Assembly: GCA_903850885.1 (NCBI GenBank)
Contig: CAINMU010000010.1
Location: forward strand, 43,218-107,217
Length of the DNA: 64,000 nt
Direction of reading: 5' to 3'
Source: an uncultured Opitutia bacterium
GTDB lineage: Bacteria > Verrucomicrobiota > Verrucomicrobiia > Opitutales > UBA953
Shown here: piece by piece, positions 1-10,212 of the stretch
How the letters are laid out: every line of letters begins with the position of its first letter
Position numbering within the stretch: the stretch's first letter is position 1
Notes under the pieces: generated by a model
What the model was told of the DNA's origin: nothing
The model's database searches: none
What the model saw: the letters and a program-made list of their open reading frames with translations, nothing else
Made by a program: the position numbers and the translations under genes

Positions 1-1272
1 ACGGTCGCAATTTTTCCGATACCAAACCGGGATGCGATGACCCCACCAGAGCTGCCTGCTAACGCACCAATCTTGGATATTATCCAGCCAATGAAGGTAG
101 GTCTTGGTCCAGCGTTCGGGGTGAAAGCGAATGATACCACTCGTCACGGCCCGCTTGGCTTCTTCGATCTTGGGGTAGCGGATGAACCATTGTTCGCTTA
201 AGCGGGGCTCGATTGGAACATCTGCCCGCTCCGAATAACCGACGGTATTTTCGTAAGGCTCGACCTTAACCAAGGCACCTAATTCGTCTAAAAGTTTGGC
301 GGCAGCGTCGCGGGCTTTAAAGCGCTCAAGCCCGGCAAGCGGTCCGGCATCGGCACTCATGGTGCCGTCCGGATTCATGACGTCGAGGACGGTGAGGCCG
401 TGGCGCTTACCAATATCAAAGTCTGTCCGATCGTGCGCCGGAGTGACCTTCAGCACACCGGTACCGAAAGCTGGGTCGACCGCGCTATCGCCCACGATAA
501 GAATCGGGGCGCGAGGGAAGGGGCGCCAAACATGCTTGCCGATCAGATGCTGATAACGTTCATCTCCCGGATGGACGGCGACGGCCATGTCTCCGGGAAT
601 AGTCTCCGGACGAGTCGTGGAGATTTCCAAGAAAGTACCGGGCAGTTCCACGACTTCATAGCGCATCCGGAAGAGCGAACCCTTCGAGGGCTTCATAATT
701 ACTTCTTCATCTGAAAGACCGGTCTGGGAAACGGGGCACCAATTGACCATGCGTTTGCCGCGGTAGACGTACCCGCGCTCATAAAGGGTGACGAAAGCCT
801 GCAAGACCGCTTGCGAATAACCGTCGTCGAGCGTGTGCACCGTTCGATCCCAATCACACGAGGCGCCTAACTTGCGTAACTGGCCTAAGATGATGCCGCC
901 GTGTTTATCTCGCCACTCAGAAGCCGTTTCGATGAATTTTTCGCGACCTAAATCATGACGGGTCTTGCCTTGTTTTTGGCGTAACTCTTTTTCAACCCGC
1001 GATTGCGTGGCAATACCAGCGTGATCGGTACCCGCTAACCATAAAGCGGACTTTCCTTCCTGACGGGCCCGACGCACCATGATGTCTTGCAGGGTGTTGT
1101 TGAGCAGGTGCCCCATATGTAGCACGCCCGTGACGTTCGGGGGCGGAATCATGACGGCGAAAGATTCGCGCTTCGGGTCCACTTTGCCTTTAAAGCAACC
1201 AGCAGCTAACCAACGGTCGTACCAGACGGATTCGACGCCTTGGGGGTCATAAGATTTGGGGATTTCGGCCAT
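1..1272 (-). CDS. valS: Valyl-tRNA synthetase, 3' end truncated by the window edge
   Basis: Own translation of the minus strand from ATG at 1272: MAEIPKSYDPQGVESVWYDRWLAAGCFKGKVDPKRESFAVMIPPPNVTGVLHMGHLLNNTLQDIMVRRARQEGKSALWLAGTDHAGIATQ..., with PPPNVTG and the HMGH (HIGH-type) motif. Not in the ORF track because the stop lies outside the window. Confidence 0.95.
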   Translation of the reverse strand, partial: MAEIPKSYDPQGVESVWYDRWLAAGCFKGKVDPKRESFAVMIPPPNVTGVLHMGHLLNNTLQDIMVRRARQEGKSALWLAGTDHAGIATQSRVEKELRQKQGKTRHDLGREKFIETASEWRDKHGGIILGQLRKLGASCDWDRTVHTLDDGYSQAVLQAFVTLYERGYVYRGKRMVNWCPVSQTGLSDEEVIMKPSKGSLFRMRYEVVELPGTFLEISTTRPETIPGDMAVAVHPGDERYQHLIGKHVWRPFPRAPILIVGDSAVDPAFGTGVLKVTPAHDRTDFDIGKRHGLTVLDVMNPDGTMSADAGPLAGLERFKARDAAAKLLDELGALVKVEPYENTVGYSERADVPIEPRLSEQWFIRYPKIEEAKRAVTSGIIRFHPERWTKTYLHWLDNIQDWCVSRQLWWGHRIPVWYRKNCDR

Positions 1273-1337
1273 CGGGAAATTGATTAATTAGGGGGTAAGT
1301 TGGAGATTGAAAAGAGCGGATTGCCCCCCCATGAATA

Positions 1338-1442
1338 TAGGTAAGCCAGGCCCCATGCAACGGGTAGCCGACGAATCCCGCCAGGTCCGGAAGGAAGCAA
1401 CGGCAGTCAGTTTACTCGTGTGCCGTGGCAAGCCTGGCCCCT
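1338..1442 (+). ncRNA. ffs: Bacterial signal recognition particle RNA (4.5S type)
   Basis: Diagnostic domain IV core CCAGGTCCGGAAGGAAGCAACGGCAG, flanked by complementary arms (GCCAGGC near 1346 and GCCTGGC near 1432). Confidence 0.92.
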
Positions 1443-1492
1443 TTCGCCTTTTCTCTAGTACTTACCGGAGTTTAAATGGGTGATTTCGTGCG

Positions 1493-1984
1493 TTACCTCG
1501 GACCTTCAGGTTCTTTGAAACGTTCTTCGGGCGACTCGTAATTTTCAGCCTTAAAGGAGTCATCTACATGTTGGGTCAACCACCAGCGAACGTAATGCTG
1601 GTTGGTGCAAAACCCAAGATCATGACCGTCGTGAAGAATGGTGATCCCAACATCGGTCTGGCGTTGGCAGATCATACACCCGGCCGGGACGGACACCCGT
1701 GGTTCGACCGCATCGTGCCAGGGAATACGAACATACCCTTCGTAAAGACCGCTGCTGGTAATCGAGCCAACGACCGCTTCGTCAACGTTGCGGGTCTCAG
1801 GCTTTTTTCCGTAACTGAAATTTTCGCAATAGGTCCAGAAAGGGTGGGAAAGGGCGACCTGACGTAACGTGCAAAAAGATATAAGTCGGAACTTTTCGCG
1901 GTCCGATGGGTGGGGGTGAGCCATCTCTTGCACGGCCCGATTATGAGAGCAATTACCGCAACAATCGGGTCCGCCGTTCGGCAT
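1493..1984 (-). CDS. Hypothetical Cys/His-rich, putative metal-binding protein
   Basis: 163 aa ORF starting 3 nt after the lpd stop. Contains CCGNCSHN, CMICQ and GFCTNQHYVRWW motifs. Confidence 0.7.
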   Translation of the reverse strand: MPNGGPDCCGNCSHNRAVQEMAHPHPSDREKFRLISFCTLRQVALSHPFWTYCENFSYGKKPETRNVDEAVVGSITSSGLYEGYVRIPWHDAVEPRVSVPAGCMICQRQTDVGITILHDGHDLGFCTNQHYVRWWLTQHVDDSFKAENYESPEERFKEPEGPR

Positions 1985-1987
1985 GAC

Positions 1988-3388
1988 TCAAAGAGAGTGG
2001 ATACTCATCTTACTCACGGCCATGGCGGCCTCCTTGAATGACTCGCTGATGGTAGGATGGGCGAAGCACGTCCGGGCGACATCTTCGGCACTGCCGCCGT
2101 ATTCCATGTGGGCGCACGCAGCGGCAATCATCTCCGAAGCACCTTTGGCTACCATCTGCACGCCCAGGATCTTATCGGACTTCGCGCAAGCGATGACCTT
2201 AATCATACCCGCGGTGCCATCACTGGCGATTGCCCGCCCGTTGCCAGTCAGCTGGAATTTTCCAATTTTAATTTCGATATTCTTGGCTTTGGCATCGGCT
2301 TCGGAAAGTCCGACAGAAGCAACCTCGGGGTCGGTATAAATCACGCCGGGAATGATCGCATAATTCACATGACCATGCTTACCCGCGATATTCTCCGCAA
2401 CCGCGACGCCTTCCTCTTCGGCTTTATGCGCGAGCATAGGACCGGCGACGACGTCGCCAATGGCGTAAACTCCGGGAAGATTAGTCAGAAAATGCCCATC
2501 GATGATGACGCGGCCACGTTCATCGAGCTTTAGACCCGCTTCGACGGCTCCAAGACCGGTCGTATTGGCCTTCCGACCAACGGCGACCAAGATCTTATCC
2601 GCGGGGAATTCCAGCACCTTACCCTCCCGCTCAGCCGTGAGGGCAAAACCGGCGGGGCTCTTTTTAACGCCAGTCACCTTCGCACCTAATTCAAATTTAA
2701 TACCTTGTTTTTCGAAGGCGGTCTGAGCGGCTTTGGCGATATCTGCATCATAGGAAGGTCCGCCGATGGTGGTGAGCATTTCCACCACCGTAACTTGTGA
2801 GCCGAGTCGTGACCAAACCGAACCGAGTTCCAAACCGATCGCACCCGCACCCACGACGACCATCTTTTCGGGGACGCTCTTTAAGGCGATTCCATGGTCC
2901 GACGAAATGACGGCTTCACCGTCAAATTTCATGAAGGGTAATTCGATCGGAACCGACCCGGTCGCGATGAGGATATTCTTAGTGGTCAGGATACGCTCGC
3001 CAGCGGAACTGCGGACCAGGACTTCGCCAGGCTTGCCCAAGCGACCGAGACCACGCACGACTTCGACGCCGCGTTTGGTGACCAGAAATTCCACCCCTTT
3101 ATTGAGCTGACCAACCACCTTATCCTTGTTGGCCATCATGGCCGAAACATCAAAAGTCAGCTTATCGGTACCGACGATACCATGCTTTTTGCCTTCCCGT
3201 GCGTGCTGCCAGACTTCCGTGGAATGAAGCAAAGCCTTGGAAGGAATGCAGCCAATGTTCAGGCAGGTGCCGCCTAAGCTTTGGTCTTTTTCAACCAGCA
3301 CGACCTTAAGGCCTAATTGGGCAGCCTTGATGGCAGCCACATAACCGCCGGGACCGGAGCCGATGATGACGAGATCGAGTTGAGACAT
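1988..3388 (-). CDS. lpdA: Dihydrolipoyl dehydrogenase (E3)
   Basis: N-terminal FAD motif GSGPGGYVAAIKAAQLG, redox GGTCLNIGCIPSKALL, C-terminal HAHPTISE-like dimerisation motif (CFAHPTISE). Confidence 0.97.
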   Translation of the reverse strand: MSQLDLVIIGSGPGGYVAAIKAAQLGLKVVLVEKDQSLGGTCLNIGCIPSKALLHSTEVWQHAREGKKHGIVGTDKLTFDVSAMMANKDKVVGQLNKGVEFLVTKRGVEVVRGLGRLGKPGEVLVRSSAGERILTTKNILIATGSVPIELPFMKFDGEAVISSDHGIALKSVPEKMVVVGAGAIGLELGSVWSRLGSQVTVVEMLTTIGGPSYDADIAKAAQTAFEKQGIKFELGAKVTGVKKSPAGFALTAEREGKVLEFPADKILVAVGRKANTTGLGAVEAGLKLDERGRVIIDGHFLTNLPGVYAIGDVVAGPMLAHKAEEEGVAVAENIAGKHGHVNYAIIPGVIYTDPEVASVGLSEADAKAKNIEIKIGKFQLTGNGRAIASDGTAGMIKVIACAKSDKILGVQMVAKGASEMIAAACAHMEYGGSAEDVARTCFAHPTISESFKEAAMAVSKMSIHSL

Positions 3389-3409
3389 TGAGGTAGAAAA
3401 TAGAGAATG

Positions 3410-4702
3410 TTAGACGCCGAAGAGGAGGCGTTGGGGGTCTTCGATCAATTGGCGCACCTTGACCAGGAAAGTCACGGCTTCCTTGCCGTCGATGATGCGG
3501 TGATCGTACGAAAGGGCCAGATACATGATAGGCCGGATGACCACCTGGCCGTTCTCGGCGACGGGACGTTCGACGATATTGTGCAAGCCCATGATCGCCG
3601 CCTGCGGGTGGTTAAGGATCGGGGTCGAAAGCATGGAACCGTAGATGCCGCCGTTGGAAATGGTAAAAATGCCGCCCTGTAATTCGGCTAATTGGATCTT
3701 ACCGTCACGCGCGCGTTTACCGTAATCGCCGATATTTTTCTCGATTGCCGCAAAAGAAAGCAGATCGCAATCCCGGACTACGGGGACCATCAGGCCCTTG
3801 TCGGTGCCGACGGCGACGCCAATATCGTAGAAGTGATTTTCGACGATTTCTTCGCCATCAAGTTGGGCGTTGATGGCTGGAACCTCTTTCATGGCCTGGA
3901 CCGCGGCCTTGACGAAGAAGGACATGAAGCCGAGTTTAACGCCGTATTTCTTGAGGAATTCCTCACCATGACGCTTACGTAACTCCATCACCGGAGCCAT
4001 ATTGACCTCATTGAAAGTCGTCAGCATCGCCGTCTCTGACTTCGCCTGAACGAGTCTTTCCGCGATCTTTCGGCGCAGGGGAGACATTTTCTTGCGAGAA
4101 GTCCGCCCATCGCGCGAAGGAATAATAGCCACGACCGTTGCCGCGGGAGCGGCCGCCGGAGAGTTGATAACCGGGACAGGAGTGTGGGCCGTAGGTGCCA
4201 AGGTTGGGTCGACTGCCAGGATAGGAGACTGACCAGCCAGCGCCGCCAACATATCGCCTTTGGTGACCCGTCCGGCTTTGCCGCTGCCTTCGAGCGAGGC
4301 TGGATTTAATCCCGTTTCAGCCGCGAGACGACGGACGGCCGGAGAAATCTCGGCGGCCGCTCCCGATTTATTTAAAATAATAACCTCTGGCGGCGCGACG
4401 CGCGCGACGGGGGGCCGGGTCACCTGGGCAACCGGGGCGGACGTCGGCGCGGAAACCAAACCCGCGGTGCCGGCTGCAATGCTGGCGACGATCTGCCCGA
4501 CAAGAACTTCCGTTCCAGCCGGGACGGAGATTGTCAGCTGACCATCGATCTCGGCCGTACCTTCGGAGGTAACCTTATCGGTTTCGTAGGAGAAGAGAGG
4601 TTGGCCCTTGCGGACCGTATCCCCAGATTTAACCAACCAAGCGGCTAAAAGCCCACCGGTGATAGATTCTCCCATGGGAGGGATTTTGACGTCGACAGCC
4701 AT
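3410..4702 (-). CDS. sucB: Dihydrolipoyllysine-residue succinyltransferase (2-oxoglutarate dehydrogenase E2)
   Basis: Lipoyl domain ([10 protein letters not shown]), E3-binding domain, catalytic [13 protein letters not shown]. Start chosen at [13 protein letters not shown]; the ORF track extends to 4747. Confidence 0.95.
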   Translation of the reverse strand: MAVDVKIPPMGESITGGLLAAWLVKSGDTVRKGQPLFSYETDKVTSEGTAEIDGQLTISVPAGTEVLVGQIVASIAAGTAGLVSAPTSAPVAQVTRPPVARVAPPEVIILNKSGAAAEISPAVRRLAAETGLNPASLEGSGKAGRVTKGDMLAALAGQSPILAVDPTLAPTAHTPVPVINSPAAAPAATVVAIIPSRDGRTSRKKMSPLRRKIAERLVQAKSETAMLTTFNEVNMAPVMELRKRHGEEFLKKYGVKLGFMSFFVKAAVQAMKEVPAINAQLDGEEIVENHFYDIGVAVGTDKGLMVPVVRDCDLLSFAAIEKNIGDYGKRARDGKIQLAELQGGIFTISNGGIYGSMLSTPILNHPQAAIMGLHNIVERPVAENGQVVIRPIMYLALSYDHRIIDGKEAVTFLVKVRQLIEDPQRLLFGV

Positions 4703-4838
4703 GTAAAGTAAGTAGGTAACCTTGGAACTCCTTGCGGACTGTTTCAACGGGGAAATCGCCGTATAATTGACACCAGATGCCTGTTTTCAGGGTAGTAGCG
4801 GGACATAGTGACCCAGCAAGGAAATCTACTGAGCCTGA

Positions 4839-7565
4839 TTAGCGACTGAAAGCCTGCCGGATGACATCCGCTTGCTCGATCTTATGAACTGCAAGCGAAC
4901 CAACCGCAGGGGAGGCAGCGGCGTCGCGACCGGCATAGAGCGCGCGAATACCTGTGCATTCCTCAATCAGTGGAGCGACGAAAGACCAGCCGCCCATATT
5001 CTTGGGCTCATCTTGAGCCCAAATAATTTTAGCAGGCGAACCGAGTTGCTGATAGAGCTTCTTAAGGGTCGCGGCATCAAAAGGGTAGAATTGCTCAAGA
5101 CGCAGGATACTCGTATCCGCATCCTTCTTTGCCAGACGTTCGGCCTCGAGTTCATAGAAGATTTTTCCGGAGCAAATAATCAATCTCGACGTCTTGGGCG
5201 CGGGCGTCGCGTCGGTCATCACCGTATGGAATTTCCCGGAGCTAAAGTCAGCCAGCGCGCTGACGCAGGCCTTGTGTCGCAACAAGCTCTTGGGAGTTAA
5301 GACGACCAGGGGCTTGCGAAGTTCAGCTTTAACCTGCCGACGTAAGGCGTGGAAAATCTGGGCCGGCGTGGAGGGCTGAATGACCTGAAGGTTATTTTCA
5401 GCGCACAACTGGAGGAATCGCTCGAGGCGAGCCGAAGAGTGTTCAGGACCTTGTCCTTCGTACCCGTGAGGTAAAAGAAGGGTAAGGCCGCTGGTCTGAC
5501 CCCATTTGGATTCGGCCGAAGCCAGGAATTGATCGATAATAATCTGAGCGCCATTGGCGAAATCGCCGAATTGAGCCTCCCAGATAACGAGGGCGTCTGG
5601 CGCTTCTAGCGAATAACCATAGTCGAACCCGAGGACGGCATATTCCGAAAGCGATGAATTAACCAACTCGATCTTCGCGCTGCCAATGGAAGACAACGGA
5701 CAATACTCCGCATCATTGGAAGGATCGTGCAAAACGGCATGACGATGCGAAAAAGTACCGCGCTCGCAATCTTGGCCGGAAAGACGTATCGGGTGTCCTT
5801 CGGCCAGTAAAGTGGCGAAAGCAAGCCCTTCGCCCAGACTCCAGTCGAAATGAATGCCGGATTTGAAAGCCTCGGCTTTGATATCCAGCAAGCGTTTCAA
5901 TTTCGGGTGTGGGCTGAAATCTGGGGGCATCTGCCATAAAGCAGGAGCAACCTGGTCAAGCAGCGAGGCGGCTACGGAAGTATCCGTTTTAAAATCGTAA
6001 GGCGAATTAAACGGGCGCAGTTCAGCGGGGTGTTTCTGGCGCGCCTCGATTTCTAACGTCAGAGCGGCCTGGGCCCGGTCTTGGGCGGCGTTCAGCAGCA
6101 CGTCGCACTCCGTGCGAAGCGCCATCAGCAGGCCGTCGGCAGTCGTGCCGGACTCGGTCAGCCGTGAAGCATAGAGTTCGGCGACCGAAGGGTGTGAAGT
6201 AATATTACGGTAGAGGACGGGCTGGGTAAAAGCAGGCTCGTCGGTTTCGTTGTGTCCGTAACGGCGGTAGCAAACGATATCAACGACGGCATCCGCGCCA
6301 AATTTCTGCCGATACTCCAAAGCGATTTCGGCAGCCAAGACAACGGCATCGGGATCGTCTCCATTGGCGTGCAGAATGGGCGACTCGGTGAACTTGGCGA
6401 TTTCCGTGCAATGACGGCCGGTGCGAGCTTCATCAGGATTCGTGGTGAAGCCGACCTGATTATTACTTACCAGGTGAAGGGTGCCACCGACCGAGTAACC
6501 CTTCAGGCCGGCGAGATTTAAAGTTTCCATCACCACTCCTTGGCCGGCAAAAGCGCCGTCACCGTGAATCAGGATGGGGAGGGCGGCGGCCCTACTGACA
6601 CCCACTTGTAAGTCGATGCGGGCGCGGGTGCGTCCAAGGGCGACAGGATTGACGGCTTCAAGGTGACTCGGATTAAAGGCCAATGTGAGAGCGATTTTTT
6701 TGCCACTGACGGTTCTTTCACCCTCATAACCTAGGTGATATTTGACATCGCCGTCGCCGGTGGAGGTATCGGGAAGATGGTGCTCAGAGAAAGCAGCAAA
6801 GAGTTGCTCGGGTTTCTTACCGCAGATGTTGACCATAACATTTAGCCGGCCGCGATGGGCCATGCCCAACACGATATCCGTGATCTTAAGCCCGGGTGAA
6901 CGGTATAAAAGTTGCTCCAAGGCGGCCATGATGACTTCGCCACCCTCCACCGAAAAACGTTTCGCACCGACGAAAGTCCGATGCAAAAAACGCTCGAATT
7001 GTTCGGCTTGGACGATGGCGTGCAAGAAACGCTTCCGGGCATCCGCATCGTATGCCGGCCGCAGACCGGACGACTCGATACGCTCCTGGAGCCACCGGCG
7101 ACGTTCGCCGTCTTGAATATGGGTGTATTCGACGCCGATGGGTCCACAGTAAATGGATTTTAGTTTGGCAATAATCTCGGAAAGGGGTAACAATTTACCG
7201 CCCAAGAAATCCCCGGTATTAAAAACCTTATCGGGTGCGATACTGTCCAGACCCAGCGCCTTATCGGTGAGCTCGAAGTGAGGCGTAGGATCAAAGAGCG
7301 GATTAAGCCGGGCTTGAAGATGCCCGAGCAACCTATAGGCATTGATCGCCGCCAAGACTTTCCACTGCGCCGCGGCATCGATGGGGGAGCTTACCGAGCT
7401 GCTGCCTTTCGCCGAAACTTTCGGTGGTAGGCTAAGGCCCAATTCAAAACCTTCGAAGAAAGTGCGCCATTCGGCATCGACGGAGGCCGGGTCAGCCGTC
7501 CAGCGCTCATGATAAGTGGCGACGAGGTCGGCATTCCAACGGGTTCCTACACTAAGATGTTTCAT
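4839..7565 (-). CDS. sucA: 2-oxoglutarate dehydrogenase E1 component
   Basis: 908 aa with GMAHRGRLNVM, HGDGAFAGQGVVMETLNL and RRYGHNETDEPAFTQP motifs typical of SucA. Confidence 0.97.
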   Translation of the reverse strand: MKHLSVGTRWNADLVATYHERWTADPASVDAEWRTFFEGFELGLSLPPKVSAKGSSSVSSPIDAAAQWKVLAAINAYRLLGHLQARLNPLFDPTPHFELTDKALGLDSIAPDKVFNTGDFLGGKLLPLSEIIAKLKSIYCGPIGVEYTHIQDGERRRWLQERIESSGLRPAYDADARKRFLHAIVQAEQFERFLHRTFVGAKRFSVEGGEVIMAALEQLLYRSPGLKITDIVLGMAHRGRLNVMVNICGKKPEQLFAAFSEHHLPDTSTGDGDVKYHLGYEGERTVSGKKIALTLAFNPSHLEAVNPVALGRTRARIDLQVGVSRAAALPILIHGDGAFAGQGVVMETLNLAGLKGYSVGGTLHLVSNNQVGFTTNPDEARTGRHCTEIAKFTESPILHANGDDPDAVVLAAEIALEYRQKFGADAVVDIVCYRRYGHNETDEPAFTQPVLYRNITSHPSVAELYASRLTESGTTADGLLMALRTECDVLLNAAQDRAQAALTLEIEARQKHPAELRPFNSPYDFKTDTSVAASLLDQVAPALWQMPPDFSPHPKLKRLLDIKAEAFKSGIHFDWSLGEGLAFATLLAEGHPIRLSGQDCERGTFSHRHAVLHDPSNDAEYCPLSSIGSAKIELVNSSLSEYAVLGFDYGYSLEAPDALVIWEAQFGDFANGAQIIIDQFLASAESKWGQTSGLTLLLPHGYEGQGPEHSSARLERFLQLCAENNLQVIQPSTPAQIFHALRRQVKAELRKPLVVLTPKSLLRHKACVSALADFSSGKFHTVMTDATPAPKTSRLIICSGKIFYELEAERLAKKDADTSILRLEQFYPFDAATLKKLYQQLGSPAKIIWAQDEPKNMGGWSFVAPLIEECTGIRALYAGRDAAASPAVGSLAVHKIEQADVIRQAFSR

Positions 7566-7697
7566 TTAAGTGACGAATAAAGGAGGAAGAAACTTAGCCA
7601 TTATGTCTTTTATTAACAAGCCCAGACGCTGGCCAAAAAATGCCAGACTTTGAGGGTTGAAACCACATTAATATGGAGGTTTAATTCACTTTCGTCG

Positions 7698-10211
7698 ATG
7701 TCCTCCCCAAGACCGGCTAATCGCTCCTATTCCACGGAAGCCTTGGAAAGGTGGTTTGCGTCGATTCCCGAAGAATGGGAGGCGTCCTTTGAAGCGGCGG
7801 ACCTGGAAGAAGGACGAAGAATCTACACGGAAGGTCTCGTCCGGTCGCTTGAATTGAAAATCGATTCGGCGGAGGCGGTTACCCGCATGGAAGATCAAAC
7901 CGTTAGGGCCGTCATCGAACTTGGGGAGAACCAACTGGAATGGCGCACGTCGCTGCCCGAGGAGGAAAACGGCGCCCCTTACGTCGTGGCCGCTCTCTAC
8001 GAGGTCGAAGAATTACTGGCAGATGAAATCACACCGATCGATGAGGCTGCCGCTGCGATCGAACCCGAAGCCATCATCGAACCACAGCCGAAAGATACTA
8101 ATCTGCGTTCGGCCCTAAAACTTCAGGTCTCCTTTGATCTCACTTCGGAAGGCCTGACAACTTCCGCTTCGTGGGGAGGGAAGGGTGGACACGCTTGGAA
8201 TTGCTTCGGCCCCGGGGCCATCCCAGGCGACGAGCTTTCGGACGAACAGCGCCAGACCCTTTTCCGGTTCTCCACCGTGGCACACCGCGCGGGCTTCAGT
8301 TACAGCAAGACGGCCGGCACTTGGGCGATGGATAATATTGGGCGAATCGAAAGGTTCGTCCGGGAAGAATTAAGCGAGTGGCGCAAGCGCTTCAAACTCT
8401 TGGGCGAGGAGGCTTTGAACATATTCCGCAACGAGCAATTACAAGTCGCCGTGGACGCGGAAGCGGAATCTACCGGCGACGGCAAATCTTTCCGTCTAAA
8501 CTGGCGGCTTAAAGCCGGCAGTCACCGTCTCTTGGCCGACGAGCAGAAACTCTTACTCAAAGCCGGCGGGCGCCCCGTGATCCTACCTGGCAAAGGGGTG
8601 GTGGCCTATAATGCGGCGGTCGCAGATTTTTCCGAAGATTGGCGAACGAAAGACGGTGAAGTGCCACGCTACCTACTACTTTCGCTTTTCGATCATGCCG
8701 CCGTCGGAGCGCTGAAATTAAACGACGATTTGAAGGTCTGGAAAGATCAACTCTTACAGGAGCCGTCGCCGCCGGATAATCTTCCGGCGCACCTGCGACC
8801 TTACCAAGCCAAAGGCGTGGCATGGCTCGGCCGTCTTTGCGACTTGGGCTCCCACCCATTGCTGGCCGATGAAATGGGCTTAGGTAAAACGGTCCAAGTA
8901 CTGGCCCTCCTGGCCACCCGGCCGGTCGGCGAACGTTTGCTCATCGTCTGTCCGGCCAGCGTCATTCCCGTCTGGCTGGGGGAAATCAAACGCTTTCACC
9001 CTGAACTCGTCGCGTCCGTCCTGACCGCTGACGATGACTTTGAGAAGAATCCGCACGCCAAGATTTGGATTTCAAGCTACACGCAGCTGCGTCGTCACGC
9101 CGCCTTGTTGCCAAAAATAACCTTCGGTTATGCGGTCCTCGATGAAGCCCAAGCCATCAAAAATCCCGAATCAAAAACGACGCAGACCTGTATCGCGATC
9201 CAAGCCCATCATCGTATTGCCATCACCGGTACGCCGTTAGAAAACCGTCCGACAGACCTTTGGACTATCTTCCGCTTCCTCATGCCAGGCTTGCTCGGTA
9301 AGCGTGCTAATTTCGAACGTATGATGTTACGCGACCCCTCGGTAGCCTTAGGTAAGGTACGCCGGCAGGTTTCCCCCTTTATCCTCCGACGTCTGAAACG
9401 TCACGTCGCGTCTGACATTCCACCTAAGATGGAAGTCGTACTTCCTTGTCCGCTAACCCACGAGCAAAGAGCTTTATATCAACACCTGACCCAGGGAAGC
9501 GGCCTTTCCGGAGAACTTGCCGGATTGCTCTCTAAGGACGCGACATCAGTGCTCACATTATTAATGCGCCTGCGCCAAGTTTGTTGTGACCCCGGACTCC
9601 TGCCAGACAACTCGGGCTGCCCGAGCGCGCATTCGGGTAAGATCACGTTGCTCATCTCTAAGCTAACTGAAATCGCCGCCAATGGGTCCAAGGCCGTTGT
9701 CTTCTCCCAGTTTGTCTCCTTGATTGAGCGCGTCAAAACGGCCTTGGCTCGAGACCTGCCTAACCTTCCCATCTTTGAGTTAACCGGCGAAACCAAAGAT
9801 CGCTCCGCCCCGGTCGAAAATTTTAAAGAAACCAAGGGGCCAGCTCTTTTCTTGGCTTCGCTTAAAGCGGGCGGAACGGGTATCACTTTGAATACCGCAG
9901 AGTATGTCTTCTTGATGGATCCTTGGTGGAATCCGGCGGTTGAAGCTCAGGCTGTCGATCGAGTCCATCGGATTGGTCAAAAGAACCCAGTCTTGATTTA
10001 TCGGATGATTGCACCTGGCACCGTCGAAGAGCGGATTGAGGAATTGAAGCAAGAAAAACGCGAACTCTTCTCGACCGTTGTCGGAGATATCCCGGACATG
10101 ACGGATTGGACCCGACACTTCACCTCCTTAGATGCCCTCATTCGTCTGAGCGATTCGCCGGCAGCCGCAGCCTCGGCCGAAATCGCGCCCGAGCGAGAGC
10201 ACGAAGGCTGA
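7698..10211 (+). CDS. SNF2-family DEAD/DEAH-box ATPase
   Basis: ADEMGLGKTVQVLALL (Walker A), DEAQAIKNPES (DExx), ITGTPLENRPTDLWTIFRFLMPG, VDRVHRIGQ (motif VI). Start chosen at MSSPRP. Confidence 0.93.
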   Translation: MSSPRPANRSYSTEALERWFASIPEEWEASFEAADLEEGRRIYTEGLVRSLELKIDSAEAVTRMEDQTVRAVIELGENQLEWRTSLPEEENGAPYVVAALYEVEELLADEITPIDEAAAAIEPEAIIEPQPKDTNLRSALKLQVSFDLTSEGLTTSASWGGKGGHAWNCFGPGAIPGDELSDEQRQTLFRFSTVAHRAGFSYSKTAGTWAMDNIGRIERFVREELSEWRKRFKLLGEEALNIFRNEQLQVAVDAEAESTGDGKSFRLNWRLKAGSHRLLADEQKLLLKAGGRPVILPGKGVVAYNAAVADFSEDWRTKDGEVPRYLLLSLFDHAAVGALKLNDDLKVWKDQLLQEPSPPDNLPAHLRPYQAKGVAWLGRLCDLGSHPLLADEMGLGKTVQVLALLATRPVGERLLIVCPASVIPVWLGEIKRFHPELVASVLTADDDFEKNPHAKIWISSYTQLRRHAALLPKITFGYAVLDEAQAIKNPESKTTQTCIAIQAHHRIAITGTPLENRPTDLWTIFRFLMPGLLGKRANFERMMLRDPSVALGKVRRQVSPFILRRLKRHVASDIPPKMEVVLPCPLTHEQRALYQHLTQGSGLSGELAGLLSKDATSVLTLLMRLRQVCCDPGLLPDNSGCPSAHSGKITLLISKLTEIAANGSKAVVFSQFVSLIERVKTALARDLPNLPIFELTGETKDRSAPVENFKETKGPALFLASLKAGGTGITLNTAEYVFLMDPWWNPAVEAQAVDRVHRIGQKNPVLIYRMIAPGTVEERIEELKQEKRELFSTVVGDIPDMTDWTRHFTSLDALIRLSDSPAAAASAEIAPEREHEG

Positions 10212-10212
10212 C

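Noticed and set aside
1983-2533. Plus-strand ORFs (118 and 158 aa) opposite lpd
   Set aside because: They lie antisense to a clear dihydrolipoamide dehydrogenase and show low-complexity shadow-ORF composition.
7629-7646. CTGGC-CAAAAAAT-GCCAG inverted repeat between sucA and the SNF2 gene, considered as a sigma-54 -24/-12 element or operator
   Set aside because: GG-to-GC spacing is 9 nt rather than 10 and the arms are only 5 bp; too weak to call.
7698-10211. SNF2 helicase as part of an anti-phage system (e.g. DISARM-like)
   Set aside because: Neighbours are sucA and rimO; no methyltransferase, nuclease or other defence partners, so defence is unsupported.
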